Source of the DNA: Echinimonas agarilytica
Lineage (GTDB): Bacteria; Pseudomonadota; Gammaproteobacteria; Enterobacterales; Neiellaceae
Direction: 5' to 3'
NCBI RefSeq assembly: GCF_023703465.1
Contig: NZ_JAMQGP010000003.1
Location: 589,795-653,794 of the forward strand
Length of the DNA stretch: 64,000 nt
In this document: one piece after another, positions 46,499 to 56,000 of the stretch
Position numbering within the stretch: position 1 is the stretch's first letter
Layout: each line of letters starts with the position of its first letter
Program-made: the position numbers and the translations under genes
Notes under the pieces: generated by a model
The model's database searches: none
What the model was told of the DNA's origin: nothing
The model's input: the letters and a program-made list of their open reading frames with translations, nothing else

Positions 46499-49063
46499 AT
46501 GAACAAAATTAAACTCGTCATGATCGGCAATGGCATGGTAGGTCATCGTTACCTGGAAGATTTGGTCGACAAAGCCGATATTGATCAGTTTGAAGTCACG
46601 GTGTTCTGCGAAGAGCCCCGAGTTGCCTACGATCGTGTTCATCTCTCCTCATATTTTTCACATCATACCGCTGAAGAACTGTCGTTAGTTAAGCAAGGCT
46701 TTTATGAAAAGCATGGTATCCAAGTGCTCATTGGTGAGCAGGCGACGCATATCGATCGCACGCACCAAGTTGTGACAGCAAGTTCGGGCCGCGAGGTGCA
46801 ATACGACCGTTTGGTCATGGCAACAGGCTCGTACCCTTGGGTACCGCCAATTCAAGGCAATGAAGGCAAAGATTGTTTTGTGTATCGCACGATTGAAGAT
46901 CTGAAAGCCATCGAAACCTGTGCAAAAACAAGCTACTCGGGCGCTGTTGTGGGTGGGGGCTTGTTAGGACTTGAAGCTGCAGGGGCATTAAAAGCTCTGG
47001 GCGTTGAAACACACGTCATAGAATTTGCGCCTGTGCTAATGGCGGAACAGTTGGATCATCAAGGCGGTTTATTACTCCGCAAAGAAATTGAGCGTATGGG
47101 CGTGAACGTTCATACCAGTAAAAACACACTTGAGATTTGTAGCAGTGAAGGCGAGCGTCGCAATGTGATGAAGTTTGCTGACGACACTGAATTGGAAGTT
47201 GATTTTGTGGTGTTTTCTACAGGTATTCGCCCGCAAGATAAACTGGCACGTCAAATCGATTTGGAACTTGCCCCGCGCGGCGGCATTGCAATTGACGATC
47301 AATGCCTGACCTCTGATTCCAATATTTATGCCATCGGAGAGTGTGCATCATGGAATGCTAGCTTCTTTGGTTTAGTGGCCCCTGGCTATAAGATGGCGCA
47401 AGTTGCAGTGGATCATTTGCTGGGTAACAGCAACGCTTTTGAAGGCGCGGATATGAGCGCAAAGCTCAAATTGCTGGGGGTTAAAGTCGGTAGTATTGGT
47501 GACGCTAATGGTCGTACTCCAGGCTGCAAAAGTTATGTATATCAAAACGATGATGAATGTATATATAAGAGAATTATCGTTTCTGAAAATGGTAAGCAGC
47601 TGTTAGGTGCGGTACTGGTGGGCGATACATCAGACTACGGCAACCTGTTGCAACTCAAACTCAACGATATTGAATTACCAGAGCATCCCGACAGCCTGAT
47701 TTTGCCTGCTCATGCCGGTGCCGAAACGCCAGCCATGGGGGCCGATTCATTACCTGATACTGCTGTGATTTGTTCTTGTTTTGATGTCACAAAAGGCAAG
47801 ATTTCCGCAGCGGTTGCCGGTGGGCATCATACCTTGGCCGATATTAAAGCTGTGACGAACGCGGGTACAGGTTGTGGTGGATGTTTACCGCTCATCGGTC
47901 AAGTACTGAATGCCGAGTTGGCGAAGTCTGGCATTGAGGTTAACAACCACCTATGCGAACACTTCCATTACTCGCGTCAAGAATTATTCCACCTGATTCG
48001 AGTAGAAGGACATCGTACGTTTGCTGAAGTATTGGCGAAACATGGGCAAGGTTATGGCTGTGAAGTGTGCAAACCAGCCATTGGTTCAGTGTTGTCATCA
48101 TGCTGGGGCGACCATGTTTTGTCCTCAGAGCTCGTATCTTTGCAAGACAGTAACGATAACTTTCTTGGCAACATCCAAAAAGATGGCACTTATTCAGTGA
48201 TTCCAAGAATGGCCGGTGGTGAAGTCACCCCCAAAGCGTTGGGAGTATTAGCGCAAGTGGCTGCGGATTACGATTTGTATACCAAAATTACAGGAGCGCA
48301 GCGTATTGGGTTATTTGGTGCGCAAAAAGACGATTTACCTGAGATTTGGCGCAAGCTCATTAACGCCGGCTATGAAACAGGCCAGGCATACGGTAAGGCG
48401 CTCCGTATGGCCAAAACCTGTGTTGGTAGCACTTGGTGTCGCTTTGGTGTGCAAGATAGCGTCAACTTGGGTGTCACACTTGAGAATCGATACAAAGGTA
48501 TTCGTACTCCTCACAAAATGAAATTTGGTGTGTCGGGTTGCACCCGTGAGTGCGCCGAAGCGCAAGGTAAAGATTTAGGCATTATTGCTACGGATGCCGG
48601 TTGGAATATGTATGTAGGTGGCAATGGCGGCATGAAGCCACGTCATGGTGATTTGCTGGCTTCAGATTTAGACGAAGCAACGCTAATTCAATACGTAGAC
48701 CGGTTCATGATGTTTTATGTCCGTACGGCCGATAAATTACAGCGCACGTCGGTTTGGCTAGAAAACCTAGAAGGGGGGGTGGATTACCTCCGTGAGGTGG
48801 TGGTGAACGACAAGCTTGGCATCAACACGCAGCTTGAAGCTGACGTTGCACGACTTGTAAATGAATATCGATGTGAATGGACCGACACCATTAATGATCC
48901 GAAACAGTTAAAGCGCTTTACTCACTTCATTAACAGCGATCGTCGAGATGACAACGTGGTATTCGTTCCAGCACGCGAACAACATCGTCCGGCAAGCTTC
49001 GCAGAAAAGCATCCACCCATCAAAGGTGACATTCTTCATGTTGCATTGGAGACCGTAGAATGA
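46499..49063 (+). CDS. nirB: NADH-dependent nitrite reductase large subunit
   Basis: Reduces nitrite to ammonia in the cytoplasm using NADH, FAD, iron-sulfur centres and siroheme. Domains: pyridine-nucleotide-disulfide-type FAD/NAD region (about 1-320, with the VVGGGLLGLEAAGAL motif), a BFD-like [2Fe-2S] domain with Cys425, Cys427, Cys459 and Cys462 (CSCFDV and GCGGC), then the ferredoxin-like and siroheme domains with Cys641, Cys647, Cys681 and Cys685 (CVGSTWC and GCTREC) holding the [4Fe-4S]-siroheme. 854 residues. Overlaps nirD by four bases. Confidence 0.95.
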   Translation: MNKIKLVMIGNGMVGHRYLEDLVDKADIDQFEVTVFCEEPRVAYDRVHLSSYFSHHTAEELSLVKQGFYEKHGIQVLIGEQATHIDRTHQVVTASSGREVQYDRLVMATGSYPWVPPIQGNEGKDCFVYRTIEDLKAIETCAKTSYSGAVVGGGLLGLEAAGALKALGVETHVIEFAPVLMAEQLDHQGGLLLRKEIERMGVNVHTSKNTLEICSSEGERRNVMKFADDTELEVDFVVFSTGIRPQDKLARQIDLELAPRGGIAIDDQCLTSDSNIYAIGECASWNASFFGLVAPGYKMAQVAVDHLLGNSNAFEGADMSAKLKLLGVKVGSIGDANGRTPGCKSYVYQNDDECIYKRIIVSENGKQLLGAVLVGDTSDYGNLLQLKLNDIELPEHPDSLILPAHAGAETPAMGADSLPDTAVICSCFDVTKGKISAAVAGGHHTLADIKAVTNAGTGCGGCLPLIGQVLNAELAKSGIEVNNHLCEHFHYSRQELFHLIRVEGHRTFAEVLAKHGQGYGCEVCKPAIGSVLSSCWGDHVLSSELVSLQDSNDNFLGNIQKDGTYSVIPRMAGGEVTPKALGVLAQVAADYDLYTKITGAQRIGLFGAQKDDLPEIWRKLINAGYETGQAYGKALRMAKTCVGSTWCRFGVQDSVNLGVTLENRYKGIRTPHKMKFGVSGCTRECAEAQGKDLGIIATDAGWNMYVGGNGGMKPRHGDLLASDLDEATLIQYVDRFMMFYVRTADKLQRTSVWLENLEGGVDYLREVVVNDKLGINTQLEADVARLVNEYRCEWTDTINDPKQLKRFTHFINSDRRDDNVVFVPAREQHRPASFAEKHPPIKGDILHVALETVE

Positions 49064-49398
49064 GCAATTGGCTAACCATTTGTCATGTAGATGACATTCC
49101 CGCAGGCACCGGTTTATGTGCGCTTGTGAACGAACAGCAAGTAGCGGTCTTTAGGCCCGATGACTCAGGCTCTGTGTTTGCTATTTCGAACATGGATCCG
49201 TTTGCAAATGCCAATGTACTATCGCGCGGCTTAATTGCTCAGCACCAAGATGAGCTATGGGTCGCCAGCCCGCTTAAAAAGCAGCGTTTTAACCTTTCAG
49301 ATGGCCGTTGTTTAGAAAATTCTGAAATGAGTGTGAAAAGTTACCCCGCTAGAGTGCGCGATGGCAACGTCGAAATTGCCGATTCAGCAGCGCTTTAA
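49060..49398 (+). CDS. nirD: Nitrite reductase small subunit
   Basis: Rieske-like small subunit of the NirBD complex, 112 residues. It has the Rieske fold sequence (ALVNEQQVAVFRPDDSGSVF, NMDPFANANVLSRGLI) but lacks the cluster cysteines, as NirD proteins do. Start overlaps the nirB stop by four bases. Confidence 0.92.
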   Translation: MSNWLTICHVDDIPAGTGLCALVNEQQVAVFRPDDSGSVFAISNMDPFANANVLSRGLIAQHQDELWVASPLKKQRFNLSDGRCLENSEMSVKSYPARVRDGNVEIADSAAL

Positions 49399-49433
49399 GC
49401 AACACAATTTATAATGAAAAGGAATCACCAAGA

Positions 49434-50276
49434 ATGTTTGCAGATCCTATTAAAAAGTGTTCCCAAACAGCCGGTCGCATTGTAAAGCTGGCCGACGAAA
49501 ATCCAATCGGTTTTTGGATTAGCTCTGCGATGGCAGGGGCTTATGTGGGCTTGGGAATCATCTTAATTTTCACACTGGGCAACTTAGTAGACCCGTCTAT
49601 ACGTCCTTTGGTAATGGGGGGCACGTTTGGTATTGCTTTGACCTTGGTGATCATGGCCGGATCAGAATTGTATACCGGGCACACCATGTTTTTAGCTTTC
49701 GGGGCTAAAACTGGCGAAATTACATGGTTTGATAATCTCCGTATTTTACCGCAAACGTGGGCTGGTAACTTGTTAGGTTCAGTCATGGTGGCGTTATTAT
49801 TCTTTTATGCTGGCGGCGGAGCGCTATTGCCTGAAACGAGCAGCCTATTACATAAGGTTGCGCTGGCGAAAACATCGGCGTCTATCGACGTTTTATTGTT
49901 CAAAGGAATTTTGTGTAACTGGTTGGTCTGCTTAGCTATTTGGATGTGCCAGCGAGTTGAAGGCACGGGCCGCTTTATTGCGATTTGGTGGTGTTTATTG
50001 GCCTTTATCGCCTGTGGTTATGAGCACTCAGTAGCGAACATGACTATTTTTGCATTATCTTGGTTTGGTCAGCATAGTGATGCATATACCTTGTCTGGTA
50101 TTGGTCACAACTTGCTGTGGGTTTCAATAGGGAACGCGATTTCAGGTGCTGCTTTCATGGGATTGGGTTACTGGTACTCAACACCGAAAGAGCAACGTCC
50201 AATGTTTAAACCCACTAAAAACGATAACCTCGATGACACGATCGAGGTCTCTAAAGCCGCCGAGGCTACGCAATAA
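49434..50276 (+). CDS. nirC: Nitrite transporter NirC, formate/nitrite transporter family
   Basis: Pentameric inner-membrane channel for nitrite. 280 residues with about six membrane segments; FNT signatures are SAMAGAYVGLGI, ELYTGHTMFLAFG, GILCNWLVCLAIW and CGYEHSVANMTIF. AAAAGGAA lies before the ATG. Third gene of nirBDC, which ends at a strong terminator. Confidence 0.9.
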   Translation: MFADPIKKCSQTAGRIVKLADENPIGFWISSAMAGAYVGLGIILIFTLGNLVDPSIRPLVMGGTFGIALTLVIMAGSELYTGHTMFLAFGAKTGEITWFDNLRILPQTWAGNLLGSVMVALLFFYAGGGALLPETSSLLHKVALAKTSASIDVLLFKGILCNWLVCLAIWMCQRVEGTGRFIAIWWCLLAFIACGYEHSVANMTIFALSWFGQHSDAYTLSGIGHNLLWVSIGNAISGAAFMGLGYWYSTPKEQRPMFKPTKNDNLDDTIEVSKAAEATQ

Positions 50277-50300
50277 CTCAGGCGTTCAATGCGTCGTTTA

Positions 50301-50329
50301 AGCCACTGCAAATGCAGTGGCTTTTTTTT
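50301..50329 (+). terminator. Terminator of nirBDC
   Basis: AGCCACTGCA pairs with TGCAGTGGCT around a 2-base centre (effective 4-base loop), followed by seven T residues. Confidence 0.9.
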
Positions 50330-50350
50330 GCCTCCAATTCGACACGAATA

Positions 50351-50380
50351 TGATCGTTTTGTGTTGTGTACGCATAAGAG
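50351..50380 (+). promoter_or_regulatory. Candidate ECF11 (RpoE-ChrR type) promoter of the chalcone-isomerase-like gene
   Basis: TGATCG, exactly 18 bases, then TAAGAG. This fits the ECF11 pattern (TGATCC-N18-TAAGA) with one change in the -35, and resembles the element before the photolyase operon. It is 31 bases upstream of the start codon, the same distance as in that operon. Confidence 0.6.
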
Positions 50381-50410
50381 AAAGAGGATTAACTACTGTT
50401 AGGTAGAAAT

Positions 50411-50920
50411 ATGCGTGCATTCATATTGTCGTTATGTTGCTGGTGTGCATTCCCAGTCTCTGCTGAAGCGAGCCGTTTAGTCGGCAAAGCAGACTTCGAC
50501 GTGTTGTGGTTTACGGTGTACAACGCTGAATTGTATCACCCGAATGGAGCATTTAAATTCGACAATGTCGAAGGTTCTCGGCTAGAACTTCAATATCAGG
50601 TTGATATAACCTCAGAAGAACTCGTTGAAGCGACTATTGATGAATGGCGCAAACTCGGTTTTGTCCAAACCGCGCAGCATAAATCATGGCGCGAACAGTT
50701 GCTGAGCATATGGCCCGACATCTCCGAGGGTGACAGGCTCGTGGTGGAAATTAATGCACAAGGTCGGGCTGATTTTTCACATCAATCCCACGGTAAGGCA
50801 CTGAGCCATATTGGCTCCATCAATTCCAAACAATTCAGCATCGAGTTTCTATCCATTTGGTTAGCCGACCGAGACCAACACACCGAATTTAGAGCCCAAT
50901 TACTTGGGCAAAAGGAATAA
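50411..50920 (+). CDS. Chalcone-isomerase-like family protein, exported
   Basis: 169 residues with a signal peptide (MRAFILSLCCWCAFPVSAEA). The mature part has SRLVGKADFDVLWFTVYNAE and LELQYQVDITSEELVEATID, matching the bacterial chalcone-isomerase-like family; no flavonoid chemistry is implied. Such genes, with DUF3833, recur in ECF11-controlled regulons of marine gammaproteobacteria. Five bases before the next gene; both follow the ECF-type promoter. Confidence 0.75.
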   Translation: MRAFILSLCCWCAFPVSAEASRLVGKADFDVLWFTVYNAELYHPNGAFKFDNVEGSRLELQYQVDITSEELVEATIDEWRKLGFVQTAQHKSWREQLLSIWPDISEGDRLVVEINAQGRADFSHQSHGKALSHIGSINSKQFSIEFLSIWLADRDQHTEFRAQLLGQKE

Positions 50921-50925
50921 CAACA

Positions 50926-51444
50926 ATGAGACACCTATTTGTAATCGCCATCGCATTGTGGGGCTTACTCGGTTGCTCGCAACAGCTATCGGATTACCAA
51001 GGTCGTGAAGATGCGTTTGATCTTCGCTCTTACTTTGACGGTGACCTGAAAGCTTGGGGAACCGTCAGCGATCGCAATGGCGTGGTGAAACGCCGCTTTA
51101 CTGCAACTATTAAGGCGACTTGGCAGGGCGATAAAGGCACGTTAGATGAAGTTTTTGAATTTGATGATGGAGAGCGTCAAACTCGCGTTTGGACACTGAC
51201 TCGCAGCAACAATGCCTACACAGGAACAGCAGCCGATGTTGAAGGGCAAGCTCAGGGCAGTGTGGTAGGGTTTGCCATGAATTGGAATTACGACTTACAG
51301 ATCGTAGTCGACGGCGAAAAGTGGACGGTCGGGGTGAACGATTGGCTGTACCAAATAGACAAAAACGTGGTGATGAACGTGGGCGAACTCACCAAGTTTG
51401 GCTTCAAAGTAGGGCAGATCACTTTGTTTATGCAAAAACAATGA
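50926..51444 (+). CDS. DUF3833 family lipoprotein
   Basis: 172 residues. Lipobox LLGC puts the lipidated cysteine at residue 17. Family features are FDLRSYFDGDLKAWGTVSDR, FEFDDGERQTRVWTL and NDWLYQIDKNVVMN. Unknown function; the linked chalcone-isomerase-like gene and ECF-type promoter suggest envelope or lipid protection under photo-oxidative stress. Confidence 0.8.
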   Translation: MRHLFVIAIALWGLLGCSQQLSDYQGREDAFDLRSYFDGDLKAWGTVSDRNGVVKRRFTATIKATWQGDKGTLDEVFEFDDGERQTRVWTLTRSNNAYTGTAADVEGQAQGSVVGFAMNWNYDLQIVVDGEKWTVGVNDWLYQIDKNVVMNVGELTKFGFKVGQITLFMQKQ

Positions 51445-51561
51445 GTCGCAAAGATTACACCCAATGACACGAGTGTTTATAATCATCGGCATTGGTACTG
51501 GTCTTCAGCACGGTTTATCTCGTACACTGGCGGTGGCTTTATTAGGAGAAGTTCAAATCCA

Positions 51562-52557
51562 ATGGAATTAAAACTCAAGCATGAAGCGTATGGTGTTCTG
51601 CTCGTCAATTTAGGTACACCCGACGCGCCAACCGCGTCAGCAGTTCGACGGTACCTCAAGCAATTCCTTTCTGATCGCCGTGTGGTTGATGTGCCAAGAG
51701 CGATTTGGTGGCCCGTTTTAAATGGCATTATTTTGCCCATTCGCAGCCCCAAAGTTGCAAAAGCTTATGCCTCTATTTGGGAAGAAGATTCACCGTTAAG
51801 GTCCATTGGCCAACAACAGGCAGAACAATTAGCTTCTCGACTGATCATGGATCAGGGCTTAGACTGCCCGGTTGAGCTTGCGATGACTTACGGCCAACCC
51901 TCCATTCCGGATGGTATTGCCAATTTAATGAATAAAGGCGTGAAGCGCATTGTTGTGCTGCCTTTATATCCGCAATATTCAGCAACCACCACGGGCTCTG
52001 TGGCAGATGCCATTGCCAATGCATTACGCGATATTCGCCATATTCCTGAAATCCGCATGGTACCGCATTACTATGACCATCATCAGTACATTAAGGGACT
52101 GGCAGGTTCAGTGAAAATGTACTGGGCGCAGCATGGCCAACCCGAAAAGCTCATGATGTCGTTCCATGGCATTCCTCAACGGTATGCGCGTTTGGGCGAT
52201 CCGTACCCAGATCATTGCGAAGCCACCGCAAAAGCCGTGGCAAAAGAGCTAAATTTGAGAGATGACCAATGGATTCAGACATATCAGTCAAGATTTGGTC
52301 GCGAACCTTGGTTACAGCCCTATACTGATAAGACGTTAGAAGCTCTCCCTGACAAAGGTGTTAGGTCGATTGACGTGATTTGCCCTGCATTTGCTTCAGA
52401 CTGTCTTGAGACACTTGAAGAAATAGCAGAAGAAAACAGAGACATATTCATGGAAGCTGGCGGCCAACAGTATCGTTATATTCCAGCGTTGAATGCTGCT
52501 CCTTGCCACGCACGTCTTATGTCCTCACTTGTATCGGAGCAATTAAAAGGATGGTAA
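51562..52557 (+). CDS. hemH: Ferrochelatase
   Basis: Inserts ferrous iron into protoporphyrin IX, the last step of haem synthesis. Signatures are GVLLVNLGTPDAPT, LPLYPQYSATTTGS, the active-site histidine His202 in MSFHGIPQRYA and the acidic CPAFASDCLETLEEI. 331 residues. AGGAG lies about 13 bases upstream. The gene is followed after six bases by a MAPEG gene. Haem demand is consistent with the nitrite and light-stress genes nearby, but this is only context. Confidence 0.95.
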   Translation: MELKLKHEAYGVLLVNLGTPDAPTASAVRRYLKQFLSDRRVVDVPRAIWWPVLNGIILPIRSPKVAKAYASIWEEDSPLRSIGQQQAEQLASRLIMDQGLDCPVELAMTYGQPSIPDGIANLMNKGVKRIVVLPLYPQYSATTTGSVADAIANALRDIRHIPEIRMVPHYYDHHQYIKGLAGSVKMYWAQHGQPEKLMMSFHGIPQRYARLGDPYPDHCEATAKAVAKELNLRDDQWIQTYQSRFGREPWLQPYTDKTLEALPDKGVRSIDVICPAFASDCLETLEEIAEENRDIFMEAGGQQYRYIPALNAAPCHARLMSSLVSEQLKGW

Positions 52558-52563
52558 CTCAAC

Positions 52564-52962
52564 ATGGTAGTGAGTGGACTCTATATAGCCCTTCATGGGC
52601 TACTGATGATCGCGTTGTCGATTGGCGTCATAAAACTTAGAAGAAAACACCTCATTGGAATCGGCGACGGTGACAATGAGGTGCTCGCCCGCGCTATTCG
52701 AGCGCATGCAAACTTTACTGAATACGTTCCCATCAGCTTGATCATGATAGCTGCACTTGATTTCAACGGAGCAAGTGCCCTCACGATTCATATACTTGGT
52801 GCCGCACTGTTTGTATCTCGAGCGTTACATGCAATGGCATTGCGCGGTTCAAGTGGTAAATCAAATGGTCGAGTGTTCGGGATGATGGGTACTTTTGTCG
52901 TGATCATCGCCAGCAGCGTGATGTTGATGATGCAGTTTTCGTCATGGGTCATGGCTGGCTAA
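52564..52962 (+). CDS. MAPEG family membrane protein
   Basis: 132 residues with four membrane helices; the family motif is RAIRAHANFTEYVPISLIMI. Relatives bind glutathione or act on eicosanoids in eukaryotes; bacterial members are often called YecN-like and lack a defined substrate. Co-transcribed with hemH and ended by a hairpin. Confidence 0.85.
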   Translation: MVVSGLYIALHGLLMIALSIGVIKLRRKHLIGIGDGDNEVLARAIRAHANFTEYVPISLIMIAALDFNGASALTIHILGAALFVSRALHAMALRGSSGKSNGRVFGMMGTFVVIIASSVMLMMQFSSWVMAG

Positions 52963-52990
52963 GTTGTCGATACCGCTTTAGGCGTTGTTG

Positions 52991-53018
52991 AAGGAGCAGG
53001 TGAACCTGCTCCTTTTTT
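52991..53018 (+). terminator. Terminator after hemH and the MAPEG gene
   Basis: AAGGAGCAGG pairs with CCTGCTCCTT around TGAA, followed by further T residues. Confidence 0.88.
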
Positions 53019-53098
53019 ATTCGTCGCTTTCTATTCTTACGACTACTGTTGGCTTGGTCAACGAAGCTTAGCCGTGTATTGGAGATGTTCTTGTTGAA

Positions 53099-56000
53099 TT
53101 ACATAGCATTAAGTTTCTGTTCTAGCAATTCAAGCTCGCTTTGCATTGCGTCAAAGTCATATTCACTCGCATGCGCTTCGAGTTTATTCAGTGCTTGCTC
53201 TATCTCTGTCGGATAACTGTACTCGAGCAATGCTTCAATCGTGTCTGTCGCCTCAGCATCAAACTCAGCAATGTAGAGACGCAACTCTGTCAGTTTTGAC
53301 TTGAGATGCGGAATACCGTCATCGTTTTTAGTGGCCGATGAGGTTTGCGCGGCGCCTAATCGCAATTCAATTTCCTGTCTTACTAGAGTCAATTCGCCTT
53401 GGCATTGTGTAAGCTGTGTTTCAATCCGCTCATGGGAATATTCAAAAGAATCCGATTCTGATTGAAGTTTGTGTGAACATGATTCCTCAAGAACTCCTGC
53501 AAGTTGTTTCAGTTGAAGTGCGCCAATATTAGCGCTATTGCCTTTGAGGGTGTGGGCCACGCGCATGGCAGTGGTCCAGTCGTTTTCGCCCCATGCCTCC
53601 CTAAAACGCTGTTCAAAGTCCTGTTGTCCCACGCTGAATTTCGCCATGAGTTTGAGCAAAAGTGCTTCGTTGCCATTACATGTGCTTAATCCTGCTTTGT
53701 GATCTAATACCTGTGAGTTGAATTCACCGGGGAGTGTTTGAGATGTCGTCTGCGGAGTCTCTTCTGCATGGGGAATTGCGTCGAGTGAAGCCTCAATCCA
53801 TTTTGCCATGGTGACCACCATCAGCTCAAAATCGATCGGTTTGGATATATAGTCATTCATTTGCGCGGCGATAACTTTTTCTCGATCACCACTCATGGCA
53901 TTGGCTGTCATGGCAATAATTGGAATGTCTTTGTGTTGCTCTCTGATTTTTTGCGTTGCGGTATAACCGTCCATTACAGGCATTTGAATATCCATAAGTA
54001 CACCGTCATAAGCATGAGCATTCACTCGTTCAACGGCTTCTGCACCATTGTTGGCTAGATCTGCAGAGACACCAATAGAGGCTAATAATTCCATCGCTAA
54101 GTCTTGATTCAGTTCATTGTCTTCAACCAATAACACATGTGCACCGTTGAGTTTTTGCTTAGGGGACTGCAATGAATCTTCGGAACGTTCGCGAGTGGAA
54201 TACAGCGCAATATTTCGACCACTAACACGCACAATTTCGTTAAAGATCGACGAGCCTGAAATTGGTTTTGATAAATAGCTGCTAATACCAGCAGACGATG
54301 ATTGTTGCCTAAAGCGCTCATGTTCATAGGCCGAGACTATAATGAAATGAATAGGGTGTTGTGGCGGGGCAACTTCGCGAATGGCTGAGCACGTTTGGAT
54401 GCCGTCCATATCAGGCATATTCCAGTCGACCAATGCAAAGTCAAAGGGGTGGTGGTGTTCGGTCACTATATCAACGGCCTGAGCGCCTGAATGAGCCACT
54501 GCTACGCTGCACCCGAAAGACGCCACAATAGATGCCATAATATCCGCAGAGGCCTCGTTATCATCAACAATGATAATATTCATGTCTTTTAACGATTCAG
54601 TAGTGCTCTGTTCGTGATGGGCTGAACGTGCTTGGTTGATGTTAAACCAAGCTGTAAATAGAAAGTCAGTTCCTTGACCAACTTCGCTCTCTATCCAGAT
54701 TCGGCCCTCCATCATTTCTACAAGTTTTCGGCAAATCGTGAGGCCTAATCCGGTGCCCCCATATTTACGAGTTGTGGAGTTGTCGGCTTGGCTAAACGAC
54801 TTAAATAGTCTTTTCTGTTGTTCCTCTGAAATACCAATACCGCTGTCTTTTACCGAAAATTTTAGTTTTGCTCGTTCAGCCTCCAAAGTCTCGAGCGATA
54901 CAGAGAATACAATTTGCCCTTTGTCTGTAAACTTAATGGCATTGCTTGCCAGGTTGGTAAAAATTTGACCAAGGCGGAGTGGATCTCCCATTAAGTTCAG
55001 GGGAATATTGGAGGCGATATTAACGAGCAGTTCAACGCCTTTCTCTTTTGCTTTCAAGTCAATGAGTTGCAATTGGTTGTCTAGAATATCAGGAATGCTA
55101 ATGTCCAAAATCTCCATGTTTAGCTTGCCTGCTTCAATTTTTGAAAAGTCTAGAATGTCATTAATGATTCCCAGCAGCGAAGCGGCTGCATGCGACACTT
55201 TATTTAAATAACCTTTTGTTTTTCGTGGCGGATCATTCATAAGAGCCAGATGAGTCATGCCAATGATTGCATTCATGGGAGTTCGAATTTCGTGGCTCAT
55301 ATTGGCTAAGAAATCTGATTTCGCTTGGTTGGCTTTATCGGCCTCTTCTTTGGCTAACTCAACTTCCGCAGTGAGCTGCTTAATTGCGCTAATGTCATAG
55401 CACCAAACGAGTACTGCGGTATTGCCATTGTATTGCGTGTAGGTGTAGTTCGATAATGCAGTAAACGTGTGGCCGCTTTGGTGCTTAAACTGTATTTCAC
55501 GGTCTTCAATTTTTCCTTTTTCTTCTAGCTCTGCGTGGGTTTTATCTCGCTCATGCTGATCAACATAAACCTCGTTTACTGCCAGTCGATCAACTTGCTC
55601 TAAAGTGGTTCCAAACAGCTCTCGAAATTTAGCATTTGAAAAAACAGAACGCTTGTTTTGTACAATAGCCACTCCGATAGGAGCCGCATTAAGAATGTCA
55701 TGTAGCATTTGCTCTCGTTCTTTAATCTGCGCCTCTGCATGCTCTTTGGCTCGAACTAAAGCGCGAAGCCTGCGGTTCCATACCGCTACTAACAGAACCA
55801 CTAAAACAGCGGCAATTCCTATTTGCCATACCAATGCGTAGTTTGTTTTGTCGATAGCAACACTTGGGATCCAACGAGTTACGATTGCATCTTTCTGCTG
55901 TTGAGATATTTCGCCCAATGCTTTGGTCACAATAGATTGTAATTCTGGATGGGTCTTTAAGACGTAAAAAGTAGACGCAACGCTTCTATTCATGTCACCA

